Positions 8,894 through 18,643 are shown, counted from the stretch's first letter. The stretch: DNA of 51,748 nucleotides from an uncultured Lachnospiraceae bacterium (GCA_900551115.1 URUY01000028.1:1-51748); one strand, 5' to 3'. A program made the numbers and translations. Notes: a model not told the origin generated them from the letters alone.

Positions 8894-11161
8894 TTAGTTT
8901 TTCTTTTCCTTCTGCGGAAACTTTTTACGCAGTATATAGTACAGACCGCCGGCAATAAAAACCGACGAATAAGTGCCGCAGGCAATGCCCACCATCAGCG
9001 GCAGGGCAAATTCCCTGATTGCCGTTACGCCCAGCACATAAAGTGCCGCTACCATTACAAAGGTTGTAAAGGAAGTAAAAATACTTCTTGATAAGGTCTG
9101 CGTAATACTCTTGTTGATAACATCCTTTAACTCTGCCTTATTGCCTAAAAGCTGCTGATTTTCACGCACACGGTCAAAGATAACGATGGTTGCATTAATG
9201 GAATATCCTACAATGGTTAACATACATGCAATAAATGTACTGCCTACGGAAACCTTTGCCACCGCATAGAAAGCAAGCACCACAAGCACATCATGGAGCA
9301 GGGCAGCTACACCGCTTATGCCGAAACGAATATCCTTAAAACGGATTCTGATATAGATAAGCATGCAGAGAATTGCCACTGCTACCGCTATAATGGTTTC
9401 GGTTTTCATTTCGTCTGATATGGTAGAGCTGATTGTTTCTGCTACAATCCGGCTCTCCTCCACACCGAAATCTGCAAGCAGCATCTCTTCCACCTGACTT
9501 CTCTTATCTACATCAAGGGCATTGCTCTTAAATACTACTTCGCTTGTTCCCTGTACAGGCTGCGGCTGCACGGCGCTGCCTACAATCGCTTCCAGCTTCG
9601 GAATTACCTTTTCCTCTATCTCTGCAAGAGACATCTGCTCATTAAAGGTAACGGAGGTAGAGGTACCGCCTACAAACTCCAGGCTGTAATTAAGCGCCTT
9701 GCCTGTCGATACCTTGTTTACGCCCATCATCACAAAGCCGCCTGCAATCAGCACAAGGGAAATCATTAAAAACACCGCTTTTTTACCCATGAAATCTATT
9801 GTCCTGTGTTCCTTTGCCACACCAAACCACTTTTCATCGCTAAAGCCCAGGGTATACAGTGCCCGGATAAGCCACCTTGTCACGAACAGCGCCGTAAACA
9901 TGGAAAGTACTATACCAAGTACCAGGGTCTGGGCAAAGCCCCTGATGGAACCGGAACCCAAAATCCACAGAATTGCCGCTGCAATCAAGGTAGTCACGTT
10001 ACCGTCCACAATGGCGGAAAGCGCTTTGTCAAAGCCAATCTTTACAGCCGACTTCACTGTTTTGCCGGTAGCCAGTTCTTCTCTGACACGGGCAAAAATA
10101 ATCACGTTGGCATCTACCGCCATGCCGATTGACAGGATAATGCCTGCAATACCGGGCAGGGTCAGCGTCATGCCGAAACCGTTTAATAAAATGACTATAA
10201 GCGCCGTGTATAATAACAGTGCAAGGCTGGCTGCCAGACCGGATATAAAGTACACGGCAATCATGAATACCGCCACAACAGCAAGGCCTATTGCCGCTGC
10301 CTTGATGCTGGTAGAAATCGCTTCTGAGCCAAGCTGTGCCCCTACTACCTTGGAATGCAGCTCGGTAAGCTTTAACTGCAGGCCGCCGATGCGTATCTGG
10401 GAAGCCAGTTTTTTTACTTCCTCATAGGTTTCAAAGCTGCCTGTTATCTGCGCTCTGCCGTCCGTCAGCGCCTGGGAAACAGAAGGCACGCTCAAAAAGG
10501 TGCCGTCATAATAAATGGCAAGCGTTTCTTTGCCGGCAGCGGCTCTTGTAGTAGCATCTGCAAACTTCTGTTTACCTGCCTCTGTCATCTGTAAATCCAC
10601 ACAGAACTGGGGATTCCCCATGGAATCCGGTAAGCTTCCTGCCTGTGCATCCGCCACATCCGTACCGTAAAGGGCAATGGAGCCGTCTGCCTCCAGCTCT
10701 TCAATCGTCTTATTTAAGGTATACTTAAGATAGGCCTGTCCGTCTTCATCCAGCTCGTAGCTGCCTGTATAGTTGTCTGTTCCGTCAGACCCCTTCTGAT
10801 AGATAAAATACAGGGTACCCGGCTTGCCTAACTCCTCCAAAATGGCATTGGCATCGGATACACCGGGAATCTCAATATTAATACGGTTGCTTCCCTCCTG
10901 ATAAACCAAAGCCTCCGGACTGTAGCCGTATACACGCTGCTGCAGCTTGCCGATGGTATCACTCATAGCCTCACTGTCCGGCTCTTCTTCACCTTCTACC
11001 TGATAGGTAATGCTGACGCCGCCCGCCAAATCAAGGCCCAGCGTGATATCGGAGGCAGACGCGGTTCCTTCTTTGTCAATACCGAAAAAATCTATATATG
11101 TCACACCTGCCAGTATCAGGAAAAACACCAAAAGAATAAGGACTGCTCTGCTTTTTTTCAT
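8894..11161 (-). CDS. secDF: Fused protein-export protein SecD-SecF
   Basis: A 755-residue RND-type membrane protein combining SecD and SecF, which uses the proton or sodium gradient to help complete Sec-dependent export. There is an N-terminal membrane helix, a large external P1 loop (about 30-265), then six SecD helices with GIILSIGMAVDANVIIFARV (about 345-365). A second helix, loop and SecF block follow, with TIVGYSINATIVIFDRVRE (about 680). The start is two bases after the SCIFF maturase stop, so the genes are tightly linked. Confidence 0.95.
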   Translation of the reverse strand: MKKSRAVLILLVFFLILAGVTYIDFFGIDKEGTASASDITLGLDLAGGVSITYQVEGEEEPDSEAMSDTIGKLQQRVYGYSPEALVYQEGSNRINIEIPGVSDANAILEELGKPGTLYFIYQKGSDGTDNYTGSYELDEDGQAYLKYTLNKTIEELEADGSIALYGTDVADAQAGSLPDSMGNPQFCVDLQMTEAGKQKFADATTRAAAGKETLAIYYDGTFLSVPSVSQALTDGRAQITGSFETYEEVKKLASQIRIGGLQLKLTELHSKVVGAQLGSEAISTSIKAAAIGLAVVAVFMIAVYFISGLAASLALLLYTALIVILLNGFGMTLTLPGIAGIILSIGMAVDANVIIFARVREELATGKTVKSAVKIGFDKALSAIVDGNVTTLIAAAILWILGSGSIRGFAQTLVLGIVLSMFTALFVTRWLIRALYTLGFSDEKWFGVAKEHRTIDFMGKKAVFLMISLVLIAGGFVMMGVNKVSTGKALNYSLEFVGGTSTSVTFNEQMSLAEIEEKVIPKLEAIVGSAVQPQPVQGTSEVVFKSNALDVDKRSQVEEMLLADFGVEESRIVAETISSTISDEMKTETIIAVAVAILCMLIYIRIRFKDIRFGISGVAALLHDVLVVLAFYAVAKVSVGSTFIACMLTIVGYSINATIVIFDRVRENQQLLGNKAELKDVINKSITQTLSRSIFTSFTTFVMVAALYVLGVTAIREFALPLMVGIACGTYSSVFIAGGLYYILRKKFPQKEKKN

Positions 11162-11163
11162 GC

Positions 11164-12576
11164 TTATGCTTCCTCCGTTTCAGCCAAAGCCGCTTTTATC
11201 ATAATCGCGCATTCGATACGTTTGCGCTGCAATTCACACCCTATGTCATAGGCATCGTTGATGCTGCCATGGAAGTTGTAGGAGTTTGCGGCACAGCCGC
11301 CGCTGCAGTAAAATCTTGCAAAGCATTTTTTACATTTATCCTTGGCATATACATTGCAGCACTTAAATTCATCCCTCAGACCGGTATTTACAATCCCCTC
11401 GTCTACATTACCCATTAAAAAGGCTTCCTGTCCTACAAACTGGTGACAGGGATATAAGTCTCCCCAGGGAGTCACTGCCAGATACTCTGTTCCTGAACCA
11501 CAGCCGGACAGACGCTTTGCCACGCAGGGACCGCCCTCCAAATCTATCATAAAGTGGAAGAAATTGAAACCTTTCCCCTCTTTGTGTCTCTTTATTATCT
11601 CCACAGCCAGTTTATCGTATTCTTCCTTCAGCATGGGGAGATCCTCTTCCTTAATGGAATACCAGTCCTCCGGCTTTGCCACCACAGGCTCTACCGAAAT
11701 CTGCTTAAAGCCTAAATCCGCAAGGTGCAGCACATCCTGTGAAAAATCCGGATTATTGTGCGTAAAAGTACCTCTCACATAATAATTCATCTGGTCACGG
11801 CTCTCTGCCACCTTTTGGAATTTGGGTATAATTAAATCATAGCTGCCCTGTCCGCCGCGGAAAGGACGCATCCTGTCATTGACTTCTTTCCGTCCGTCAA
11901 TGCTTAGTACGATATTGGACATTTCCCTGTTTGCAAACTCCAAAATTTCATCATTTAAAAGAACGCCGTTTGTGGTCAGGGTAAAACGGAATTTCTTGTT
12001 ATGGGGCTCTTCCAGGCTTCTGCCGTAATTTACAAGCTCCTTTACCACCTGCCAGTTTAAGGTAGGCTCCCCGCCAAAGAAATCCACCTCCAGATTGACA
12101 CGGTTGCCGGAATTTGCTACCAGAAAATCCAGGGCCTTTTTCCCGACCTCAAAGCTCATAAGCGCTCTTCTCCCGTGGTATTCACCCTCTTCTGCAAAAC
12201 AGTATTTGCAGGCCAGATTACAGTCATGGGCAATGTGCAGGCAAAGAGCCTTTACCACGGTTTCCCGGTTTTTAAAATCAAAAATATAATTCTGATAGAT
12301 GTCCGGTGCAAACAGCTGTCCCTGCTTATGAAGCTCTAAAACCTCTTCCACAGCTTCTTCTATTTCTTCCTTGGGATAGGGAATGTTAATGCAGTTTACA
12401 ACTGCTGCCTTAATAAAATCCTCATCTGTTATGCCTTCTTCTACAAGCGGCTCTATCAGGGAAATCATATCATAAACGATATCATCCACTACATGTACCG
12501 CGCCGCTGTTTACGTCCATGACAATATTATATCCGTTATTTTTATACTGGTGTATCACTTTTTTATCCTCTTTCAT
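11164..12576 (-). CDS. scfB: SCIFF-peptide radical SAM maturase (SPASM family)
   Basis: A 470-residue radical SAM enzyme that forms thioether crosslinks in the SCIFF precursor. The SAM cluster motif HDCNLACKYC is near residue 115. A C-terminal SPASM region binds further Fe-S clusters, with Cys residues in GPCVAK, SGCGSG, YPCHQF, CNVYAKDKCKKC and YCSGGC. The N-terminal 90 residues form the peptide-recognition part. The precursor gene lies immediately upstream (12639-12782), which makes the family call firm. The final biological role of the product is unknown. Confidence 0.94.
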   Translation of the reverse strand: MKEDKKVIHQYKNNGYNIVMDVNSGAVHVVDDIVYDMISLIEPLVEEGITDEDFIKAAVVNCINIPYPKEEIEEAVEEVLELHKQGQLFAPDIYQNYIFDFKNRETVVKALCLHIAHDCNLACKYCFAEEGEYHGRRALMSFEVGKKALDFLVANSGNRVNLEVDFFGGEPTLNWQVVKELVNYGRSLEEPHNKKFRFTLTTNGVLLNDEILEFANREMSNIVLSIDGRKEVNDRMRPFRGGQGSYDLIIPKFQKVAESRDQMNYYVRGTFTHNNPDFSQDVLHLADLGFKQISVEPVVAKPEDWYSIKEEDLPMLKEEYDKLAVEIIKRHKEGKGFNFFHFMIDLEGGPCVAKRLSGCGSGTEYLAVTPWGDLYPCHQFVGQEAFLMGNVDEGIVNTGLRDEFKCCNVYAKDKCKKCFARFYCSGGCAANSYNFHGSINDAYDIGCELQRKRIECAIMIKAALAETEEA

Positions 12577-12585
12577 ACATAAATG

Positions 12586-12609
12586 AAGCAGCGACGCAAA
12601 TCGCTGCTT
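12586..12609 (-). promoter_or_regulatory. Hairpin between SCIFF peptide and maturase
   Basis: A perfect 9-bp stem (AAGCAGCGA and TCGCTGCTT) with a 6-base loop lies between the two genes. On the minus strand it is followed by CATTTATG, not a T-run, so full termination is unlikely. Partial attenuation or mRNA-end protection would make precursor exceed maturase. This role is inferred. Confidence 0.55.
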
Positions 12610-12638
12610 TCTGATTATTACATCTTGTATACGGGTAG

Positions 12639-12782
12639 TTATTTAATCTTCTCGCAACTCTGGTTGCCTACTGTACAGGATGTCTTGCATGCTGACTGGC
12701 AGGAAGTCTGACACTCGCCGCAGCCGCCCTTTTTCATGGATTCCTTTAAGTCTCTGGTATTTAATGTCTTAATGTGTTTCAT
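12639..12782 (-). CDS. scfA: SCIFF ribosomal peptide precursor (six Cys in forty-five residues)
   Basis: A 47-residue peptide read directly from the sequence. It has a leader beginning MKHIKTLNTRDLKESMKKGG and six cysteines at positions 21, 24, 28, 32, 36 and 43 in the typical CGECQTSCQSACKTSC pattern. AAGGAGG lies just upstream. SCIFF peptides are nearly universal in Clostridia and are crosslinked by the adjacent radical SAM maturase; their function is unknown. A promoter sits 44 bases upstream, so this is the first gene of a transcript that probably continues into scfB, secDF and recJ. Confidence 0.95.
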   Translation of the reverse strand: MKHIKTLNTRDLKESMKKGGCGECQTSCQSACKTSCTVGNQSCEKIK

Positions 12783-12825
12783 ATAAAACAAACCTCCTTA
12801 AGTTTCACGACCTTAATACTTGTGT

Positions 12826-12853
12826 AGTATAGCATAATTTTCCGATTTGTAAA
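12826..12853 (-). promoter_or_regulatory. Promoter of the SCIFF operon
   Basis: On the minus strand TTTACA (12848-12853), a 16-bp spacer and TATACT (12826-12831) preceded by TGC form a sigma-A promoter with an extended -10. It reads into scfA. Confidence 0.65.
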
Positions 12854-12908
12854 AGGCTTTTTTCAAAAATAAAGTAAAATCTGTAAATTCTGCAAAACTC
12901 CCTTTTCA

Positions 12909-13262
12909 TTAGCTGAGCATTCCCCCAAGCATACCGCTGCCGGCGCACATAACAAGCACCGTCAGAAAATTGGACGCAACATCCTGAAAGGAATGGTTTA
13001 CTGCCAATGATAATACTACCAGCACAACAAAATACAGGCTGCCCATCAAAAGGCCCCACAGATATTTTTTTGCTTTAAACTTCCTGCCTGTTACAAATCC
13101 TGCAAAAAAGGTTGCCCCTATGTAAATACCGATAATAATCACGGATACTATTTTTTCCGGCAGTGAAAACCGGTAAACCATAAGCGCTAAAAGCATCAGC
13201 AGACCGCCTGTCAGTATGTAGGCAAACAAAAGGCATTTCAGTAAAAACGTTCCTCTTTCCAT
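12909..13262 (-). CDS. TIGR04086-type small membrane protein
   Basis: A 117-residue protein with four predicted membrane helices (roughly 8-30, 36-57, 67-88 and 96-116) and the ATFFAGFVTGRKFKAKKYLWG loop. Proteins of this type recur next to SCIFF genes in Clostridia, which supports the call; function unknown. GGAAGGAGG precedes the ATG. A separate promoter in front of scfA means it is not necessarily co-expressed with it. Confidence 0.8.
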   Translation of the reverse strand: MERGTFLLKCLLFAYILTGGLLMLLALMVYRFSLPEKIVSVIIIGIYIGATFFAGFVTGRKFKAKKYLWGLLMGSLYFVVLVVLSLAVNHSFQDVASNFLTVLVMCAGSGMLGGMLS

Positions 13263-13375
13263 TTCCCCCTCCTTCCCGGGGCCGCAGGTTCCCCGATGTT
13301 TATGTTTATAAATTTATAAATAAGTAAGAAATTTCTAAACTTCCTGTAAAATTATATGTTCCCATCCCCCATAAC

Positions 13376-13405
13376 TTGACAACAGCCTGATATCTATTGT
13401 AATAT
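13376..13405 (+). promoter_or_regulatory. Promoter of the CNNM/CBS gene
   Basis: TTGACA (13376-13381), an 18-bp spacer and TAATAT (13400-13405) lie about 55 bases before the TTG start. Confidence 0.7.
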
Positions 13406-13458
13406 TTTTTGTAATTATACCGTTATCGTACTTATTAACTTACAAAGGAGTGGTTTTT

Positions 13459-14793
13459 TTGGATACCTCTGGTGTCATACAACTGATAATTCTTTTTATT
13501 CTGATTATTTTATCCGGTTTCTTTTCATCTGCGGAAACGGCCCTCACCACGGTAAACCGCGTCAGAATGCGTACCCTGGAAGAAGAAGGCAACAGGCGCG
13601 CCGCTGTTGTAAACAAGATTTTGGAGCGTTACAGCAAAATGCTGACCGCTATTTTAATCGGCAACAATATCGTAAACTTAAGCGCTTCTTCCCTTTCCAC
13701 CGCACTGGTTATCCGTCTTTGGGGAAATGCATATGTCGGTGTTGCAACCGGTATCCTTACCTTTATGATCCTGCTTGCCGGTGAAATCCTGCCCAAGACC
13801 TGGGCAAGCTTAAATTCCGAAAAGATTTCCCTTGCTTACGCACGAATCGTCTATTCCATGATTAAGCTGCTGACTCCGGTTATCTTTATTGTAGACGCCA
13901 TTACCAACGGCATACTGCGGCTGATACATATTGACCCCGGTAAAAAGAACGACACCATCACAGAAAATGAATTGAAAACCTATGTGGACGTCAGCCACGA
14001 GGACGGCGAGATTGAAACCGAAGAACGGGAACTGATTTACAATGTTTTTGAATTTTCCGATACCTGCGTAAAGGATATCATGATTCCCCGCGTCAACATG
14101 GTTACTATCAGCTCAGATGACACCTGTAAGGACCTGCTTTCCATATTCAAGGAATCCATGTACACCCGTTTCCCTGTTTATCAGGAGGATAAAGACTGTA
14201 TGCTGGGCTTTATCAACATTAAGGACTTCTTCCTTGCCAGGGACAACGCTCCTGACAAAGAGGACTTTTCCTTGGAACCCCTTATCCGGGAAGCGTATTA
14301 CACCTATGAATATAAAAAGACCGCTGATTTGCTTTTGGAAATGCGTGAAAAATCCGTCAATATAGCTTTCGTCCTGAACGAATACGGTTCTACGGTGGGT
14401 ATGATTACTTTAGAAGACCTGTTGGAGGAGCTTGTGGGCGAAATCCGGGATGAGTATGATGAGGATGAAAAAGAACTGATTCAGAAAATAGATGACAATA
14501 CTTATCTGATTGAAGGCAGCATGAGCCTGTCCGACATCAACGATGCTATCGGCACAGAGTTGGATTCCGAGGACTACGATTCCATCGGCGGCATTATCAT
14601 CGGCCAGCTTGACCGTCTGCCCGAAGATGATGAAGCCGTCACCTTAACAGACGGCACAAAATTACAGGTAAAGGGCATAGACCAGAACAGGATTTCCCAC
14701 GTTCTCATGGTGCTTCCCGAAAAGGTGTGCGATACGGACCTCGATACAGAGCCTGAAAAAGACCAGACAGAAAACGAGCCGGCTATGATATAG
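13459..14793 (+). CDS. CNNM/HlyC-CorC family membrane protein with CBS pair
   Basis: About 444 residues: a DUF21/CNNM membrane domain (residues about 1-180, with FFSSAETALTTVNRVRM and ILPKTWASLNSEK), a CBS pair (about 200-325, VKDIMIPRVNMVTI and YGSTVGMITLEDLLEELVG) and a C-terminal CorC/HlyC domain (about 340-425). The family is linked to divalent-cation (Mg or Co) efflux; the older name is hemolysin C. I prefer the TTG at 13459 because AAGGAG ends eight bases before it; the GTG at 13450 overlaps that site. A well-defined promoter and terminator make it a single-gene unit. Confidence 0.9.
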   Translation: MDTSGVIQLIILFILIILSGFFSSAETALTTVNRVRMRTLEEEGNRRAAVVNKILERYSKMLTAILIGNNIVNLSASSLSTALVIRLWGNAYVGVATGILTFMILLAGEILPKTWASLNSEKISLAYARIVYSMIKLLTPVIFIVDAITNGILRLIHIDPGKKNDTITENELKTYVDVSHEDGEIETEERELIYNVFEFSDTCVKDIMIPRVNMVTISSDDTCKDLLSIFKESMYTRFPVYQEDKDCMLGFINIKDFFLARDNAPDKEDFSLEPLIREAYYTYEYKKTADLLLEMREKSVNIAFVLNEYGSTVGMITLEDLLEELVGEIRDEYDEDEKELIQKIDDNTYLIEGSMSLSDINDAIGTELDSEDYDSIGGIIIGQLDRLPEDDEAVTLTDGTKLQVKGIDQNRISHVLMVLPEKVCDTDLDTEPEKDQTENEPAMI

Positions 14794-14812
14794 CCGGCTT
14801 TTGCTTTTATTA
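14777..14812 (+). terminator. Intrinsic terminator overlapping the CNNM stop codon
   Basis: A perfect stem AGCCGGCTAT / ATAGCCGGCT (14777-14786 and 14790-14799) is followed by TTTTGCTTTTATT. The right arm contains the TAG stop of the CNNM gene. It ends just before the converging phoR gene. Confidence 0.85.
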
Positions 14813-14817
14813 TGCTC

Positions 14818-16149
14818 TTAATTTTCGTGACTTTTCTGAAATATTACCGTAATCTCCGTTCCTTTCCCCACTTCGCTCTTTAATCTGATTTCCGCATTCA
14901 GCTTTGCAATGATGTGCTTTACGATGGCAAGTCCTAATCCGGTGCCTCCCGTAGACTTGGAACGGCTCTTATCCACACGGAAAAATCTTTCAAAAATACG
15001 CTCTCTTGCTTCTGCCGGGATACCGATTCCGGTATCCGTAATCTTAAGCTCTGCCTTCCCGTCTACCTCCCTGATGCTTACCACAACGCTGCCGCCTTCA
15101 TTGTTATAGCGGATAGCATTGTCACACAGATTAAAAAGCACCTCTTCTACCATCTGTCGGTTTGCCCAGATAAAGCATTCCCTGCCTTCAAGGGTAAGCG
15201 TCACATTATGCTTTTCTGCCGGAAGCTGGAGCATATCCAAAGAGGTCTGTGCCAATTGATACAAATTTACCTTTTCAAATACAATCTCCTGCTCCGTGCC
15301 GTCCAGCTCTGACAGTCTTATAATATCATTGATAAGGGTAAGCAGTCTGTTGGAGTTTTTGTGAATCCCCCTTGCAAACCGCAGCACATCCTCATCCGAA
15401 GCCATCCCGGTTTCAATCAGCTCCGCATAACCGGAAATCGAGGTCAGCGGCGTCTTTAATTCATGGGACACATTAGCTGTGAATTCCTGCCTTATCAACG
15501 AATTTTTGACAATGTCCTCATGCTGCGCCTGTATCATGGTAAGAAAAGGCTGCAATTCCTCGTAGGCAGATATCTCGGTCATATTATCCAGATTCTCGGC
15601 AAGCTGCTCGATAGGCGCCACCAGCCTTTTTGTCAGGAAATGGGAAGCCACAAGACAGATGCCCAAAAGCAGAATAACCATAATCATGATAAACGGAAGC
15701 GCGTTATAAAAAATGCTCCATATGCTGCCTGCCTCCTTGGCCACACGCAGGATACTGCCGTCTGCAAGAAGTCTGGCATAATAAAAGGTGCTTCTGCCCA
15801 TGGTCTCCGAACGCCTTACGTCCATTCCTTCTCCATGTTCCATTGCCTCAAGAACCTCCGGCCTGGTAGCGTGATTATTCATTATCAGATTATCCGCTTC
15901 ATTGTCATATTGTACCGTGCCGTCTGCACTGATTAAGGTTAACCTAATCAGGTCATCTCCAAATCCGTAATCATTCTTCTTCATTTCCTCAACAAGGGAG
16001 GAATCCACAAGCAGATTGCTGTAGGTCCTTAAATCCTCTATAATCTGCTCCCTGTACAGCCTGTAAAAAACAGTACTTATCAATATCATTGTTGCAAAAA
16101 TGGCCACTGCTGCAATGGCCATTAATTGAATATTTATTTTCTTTTTCAT
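14818..16149 (-). CDS. phoR: Phosphate-regulon sensor histidine kinase (PhoR type)
   Basis: 443 residues: N-terminal membrane helix (about 8-28), an external sensing region, a second helix (about 150-172), then a HisKA domain with the phospho-acceptor His in ANVSHELKTPLTS (about 230). The HATPase domain has NLCDNAIRYN, TDTGIGIP and STGGTGLGLAIVKHI. It senses phosphate status and phosphorylates the response regulator encoded 17 bases upstream. The PhoR assignment rests mainly on its position beside phoB, an Na/Pi symporter and pstSCAB-phoU. Confidence 0.9.
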   Translation of the reverse strand: MKKKINIQLMAIAAVAIFATMILISTVFYRLYREQIIEDLRTYSNLLVDSSLVEEMKKNDYGFGDDLIRLTLISADGTVQYDNEADNLIMNNHATRPEVLEAMEHGEGMDVRRSETMGRSTFYYARLLADGSILRVAKEAGSIWSIFYNALPFIMIMVILLLGICLVASHFLTKRLVAPIEQLAENLDNMTEISAYEELQPFLTMIQAQHEDIVKNSLIRQEFTANVSHELKTPLTSISGYAELIETGMASDEDVLRFARGIHKNSNRLLTLINDIIRLSELDGTEQEIVFEKVNLYQLAQTSLDMLQLPAEKHNVTLTLEGRECFIWANRQMVEEVLFNLCDNAIRYNNEGGSVVVSIREVDGKAELKITDTGIGIPAEARERIFERFFRVDKSRSKSTGGTGLGLAIVKHIIAKLNAEIRLKSEVGKGTEITVIFQKSHEN

Positions 16150-16166
16150 GCGTTTCCTTTTCCGTA

Positions 16167-16853
16167 TCAGGTCTCTGCATCCGACATAATATAGCCTACG
16201 TTTCTGACAGTCTTAATCATGCCGCCCGCTTCTTTCAATTTTTGCCTGAGCGTCTTGATGTGCATATCCAGTGTCCGGGATTCTCCTTCAAAGTCGGTTC
16301 CCCACACTCTTTCCAGTATCACTTCCCTGGTGGTAACAATGCCTGCATTGGTCATAAGCAGCTTTAAAAGCTCATACTCCTTGTAGGTCAGTTCACAGGG
16401 AACATCCCCTACCGATACAGCATGCTTTTCCCTGTCCAAAAACACATTGCCCAGCGTCAATACCTTTTCTTCCTTTTCACCGGCATTGCTTCTTCTAAGC
16501 AGGGCTTTCACACGGGAAATCAGCTCCATAACGCCGAAGGGCTTTGTCATATAGTCATCTGCACCGCTGTCCAGCCCCTTTACCTTATCCATTTCTGTAG
16601 TCTTGGCGGTTACCATAATAATAGGAATATGCTTTGTATCAGGCTTATTTCTAAGCTTTTTTACAATATCCAGACCGTCTTCGTCAGGCAGCATCACATC
16701 TAAAAGCACAAGCTCCGGCTTCTTCTCGGCCAGTCTTTTATAAAAGTCCCTTGCGCATTCAAAGTCCTCCACCTGATATCCTACATTTTTCAAGGCAAAT
16801 TCCTCTATTTCCCTGATATTTTTATCATCCTCCACCACATAAATTGTCGGCAT
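16167..16853 (-). CDS. phoB: OmpR/PhoB-family response regulator
   Basis: About 228 residues. The receiver domain shows VVEDDKN acidic residues, the phospho-Asp in LVLLDVMLPDEDG (about 52) and Lys in MTKPFG. The C-terminal winged helix has CELTYKEYELLKLL and RTLDMHIKTLRQKL. The ATG at 16853 has AAGG nine bases upstream; the ATG at 16862 sits on that site. The gene starts 20 bases after the symporter stop. The Pho-box-like repeats upstream of npt and pstS are its likely targets, so it would also control its own transcript. Confidence 0.92.
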   Translation of the reverse strand: MPTIYVVEDDKNIREIEEFALKNVGYQVEDFECARDFYKRLAEKKPELVLLDVMLPDEDGLDIVKKLRNKPDTKHIPIIMVTAKTTEMDKVKGLDSGADDYMTKPFGVMELISRVKALLRRSNAGEKEEKVLTLGNVFLDREKHAVSVGDVPCELTYKEYELLKLLMTNAGIVTTREVILERVWGTDFEGESRTLDMHIKTLRQKLKEAGGMIKTVRNVGYIMSDAET

Positions 16854-16873
16854 GGCATTCATCCTTTCCGTGA

Positions 16874-18643
16874 CTAGGGCAAAGTATATTTTTCTCTGTA
16901 CGCTAAGACCTTACCTCTGAATTCCAGATTATCCTCTTCTTTCAGGTTGTCCAAATACTCGTGGGTATCGAAATTGTCCTCATGTACCTGTAACAGGCAT
17001 ACTGCAATATTGGAACAATGGTCTGCCACCCTTTCAAAATTGGTGGTAATATCGGACAGCACGAAGCCCAGCTCAATGGTACATTTTCCTTTGCGCAGCC
17101 GCCTTATATGTCTCTTCTTTATTTCAATGTTCAGCTGGTCTACAACTTCCTCTAAGGGCTCTACTAACTCTGCTCTCTCCAGGTCCTCTTTTTCAAATGC
17201 ACTGATGGCAATCTCCAAAATCTCTTTTATCGCATCGGAAAATATCTGCAGCTCTTCCGTTGCCTTATCGGAAAATACCATGTTTTTATCCGCCATCTCA
17301 TCCGCTGCCTGCTTGATATTCAGCGCATGGTCTGAAATTCTCTCAAAATCACCGATACTGTGAAGCAGTACGGACAGGGTATGGCTTTCCTTTTCGGATA
17401 AATCCCTGCTGCTGAGCTTTACAAGATACGTTCCCAGCTCATCCTCAAAGCGGTCTACCTGCTGCTCCATTTTTTCTACCAGTGCAGCCTGCTCTGCGTC
17501 ATATTTGTCAAACAGACTTAATGCAATGTTAATGGATTTCTGTGCATAACGCGCCATGGCTACCGCTACCCGCCGGCTTCTCTCTATAGCAAGTCCCGGC
17601 GTGTCTAAAAAGCGTGCGTCCAGCGTCATCAGCTCTTTTTCCTCCGGAGACAGTTCCTTCATATCCGGCTCGTCCTTTACGGTCAGGCAGACAAGCTTTA
17701 CAAGACCTTTGCCAAACGGCATGATAAGCAATGCGCCGGCAACATTAAACAGGGAATGCACTACCGCTATGCTCAGGGCGCTTATGGATTCCTCTAAGAA
17801 AGCAAACTTTACAAAGCTATTGATACCGTAAAAGGCAGTCATAAAGACTACTGTTGCTATGATATTATAATACAGATGGATCAGTGCAGCCCTTTTTGCA
17901 TTTTTGCTGGAACCTACACTTGAAATCAATGCGGTAACACAGGTACCGATATTCTGACCCATAATAATAGGAATCGCCGTTCCGAAGCTTACGGCACCGG
18001 TATTGGCAAGCGCCTGCAGGATACCTACGGATGCTGACGAGCTTTGAATAATAGCCGTCAGTATCATACCGGCTAACATACCCAGAATCGGATTGGAAAA
18101 CATGGTCAGGATTCCTGTAAATTCGGGAACCTGCGCCAGGGGCTTAATAGCGCCGCTCATGGTATCCATACCCATCATCAAAATGGCAAATCCCAGCATG
18201 ATCATGCCGGCATCTCTTTTTCTGTCCCGCTTGGAAAACATAATAAGGATTACGCCTGCCAGTGCAAGTATGGGTGAAAAGGAGCTTGGCTTACAAAGCT
18301 GTACAAAGAAATTGCTGCTTTCAATTCCTGTCAGGCTCAAAAGCCACGCCGTAACCGTAGTACCGATATTGGCGCCGATAATAACGTTAACTGCCTGCTC
18401 CAACTTCATGATACCGGAGCTTACAAACCCCACTACCATAACTGTAGTGGCTGATGAAGACTGTATCACCGCCGTTACGCCACAGCCTACTAACAATGCC
18501 ATAAAGGGATTGCTTGTCAGCTTTTGTAAAATGCTTTCAAGCCTTCCGCCCGAAGCCTTGGTAAGTCCTTCTCCCATCAGATGCATGCCGTATAAAAACA
18601 GGGCAAGACCACCTAACATAGTCAGAAACATAAAAAAATTCAT
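16874..18643 (-). CDS. Na+/phosphate symporter with C-terminal PhoU-like domain
   Basis: 589 residues of the NptA/PNaS family. The membrane half (1-310) has the two family signature repeats, IQSSSATTVMVVGFVSSG (about 60-77) and IIQSSSASVGILQALA (about 200-215). The C-terminal part (about 340-560) is a cytosolic helical PhoU-like domain. It probably supplies a second, sodium-driven phosphate uptake route besides Pst. It heads a transcript with phoB and phoR, driven by a Pho-box promoter in the gap after phoU. Confidence 0.92.
   Translation of the reverse strand: MNFFMFLTMLGGLALFLYGMHLMGEGLTKASGGRLESILQKLTSNPFMALLVGCGVTAVIQSSSATTVMVVGFVSSGIMKLEQAVNVIIGANIGTTVTAWLLSLTGIESSNFFVQLCKPSSFSPILALAGVILIMFSKRDRKRDAGMIMLGFAILMMGMDTMSGAIKPLAQVPEFTGILTMFSNPILGMLAGMILTAIIQSSSASVGILQALANTGAVSFGTAIPIIMGQNIGTCVTALISSVGSSKNAKRAALIHLYYNIIATVVFMTAFYGINSFVKFAFLEESISALSIAVVHSLFNVAGALLIMPFGKGLVKLVCLTVKDEPDMKELSPEEKELMTLDARFLDTPGLAIERSRRVAVAMARYAQKSINIALSLFDKYDAEQAALVEKMEQQVDRFEDELGTYLVKLSSRDLSEKESHTLSVLLHSIGDFERISDHALNIKQAADEMADKNMVFSDKATEELQIFSDAIKEILEIAISAFEKEDLERAELVEPLEEVVDQLNIEIKKRHIRRLRKGKCTIELGFVLSDITTNFERVADHCSNIAVCLLQVHEDNFDTHEYLDNLKEEDNLEFRGKVLAYREKYTLP

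Noticed and set aside
9699..10427. 242-codon plus-strand frame inside secDF
   Set aside because: Antisense shadow of a well-conserved gene; no ribosome binding site or recognisable protein.
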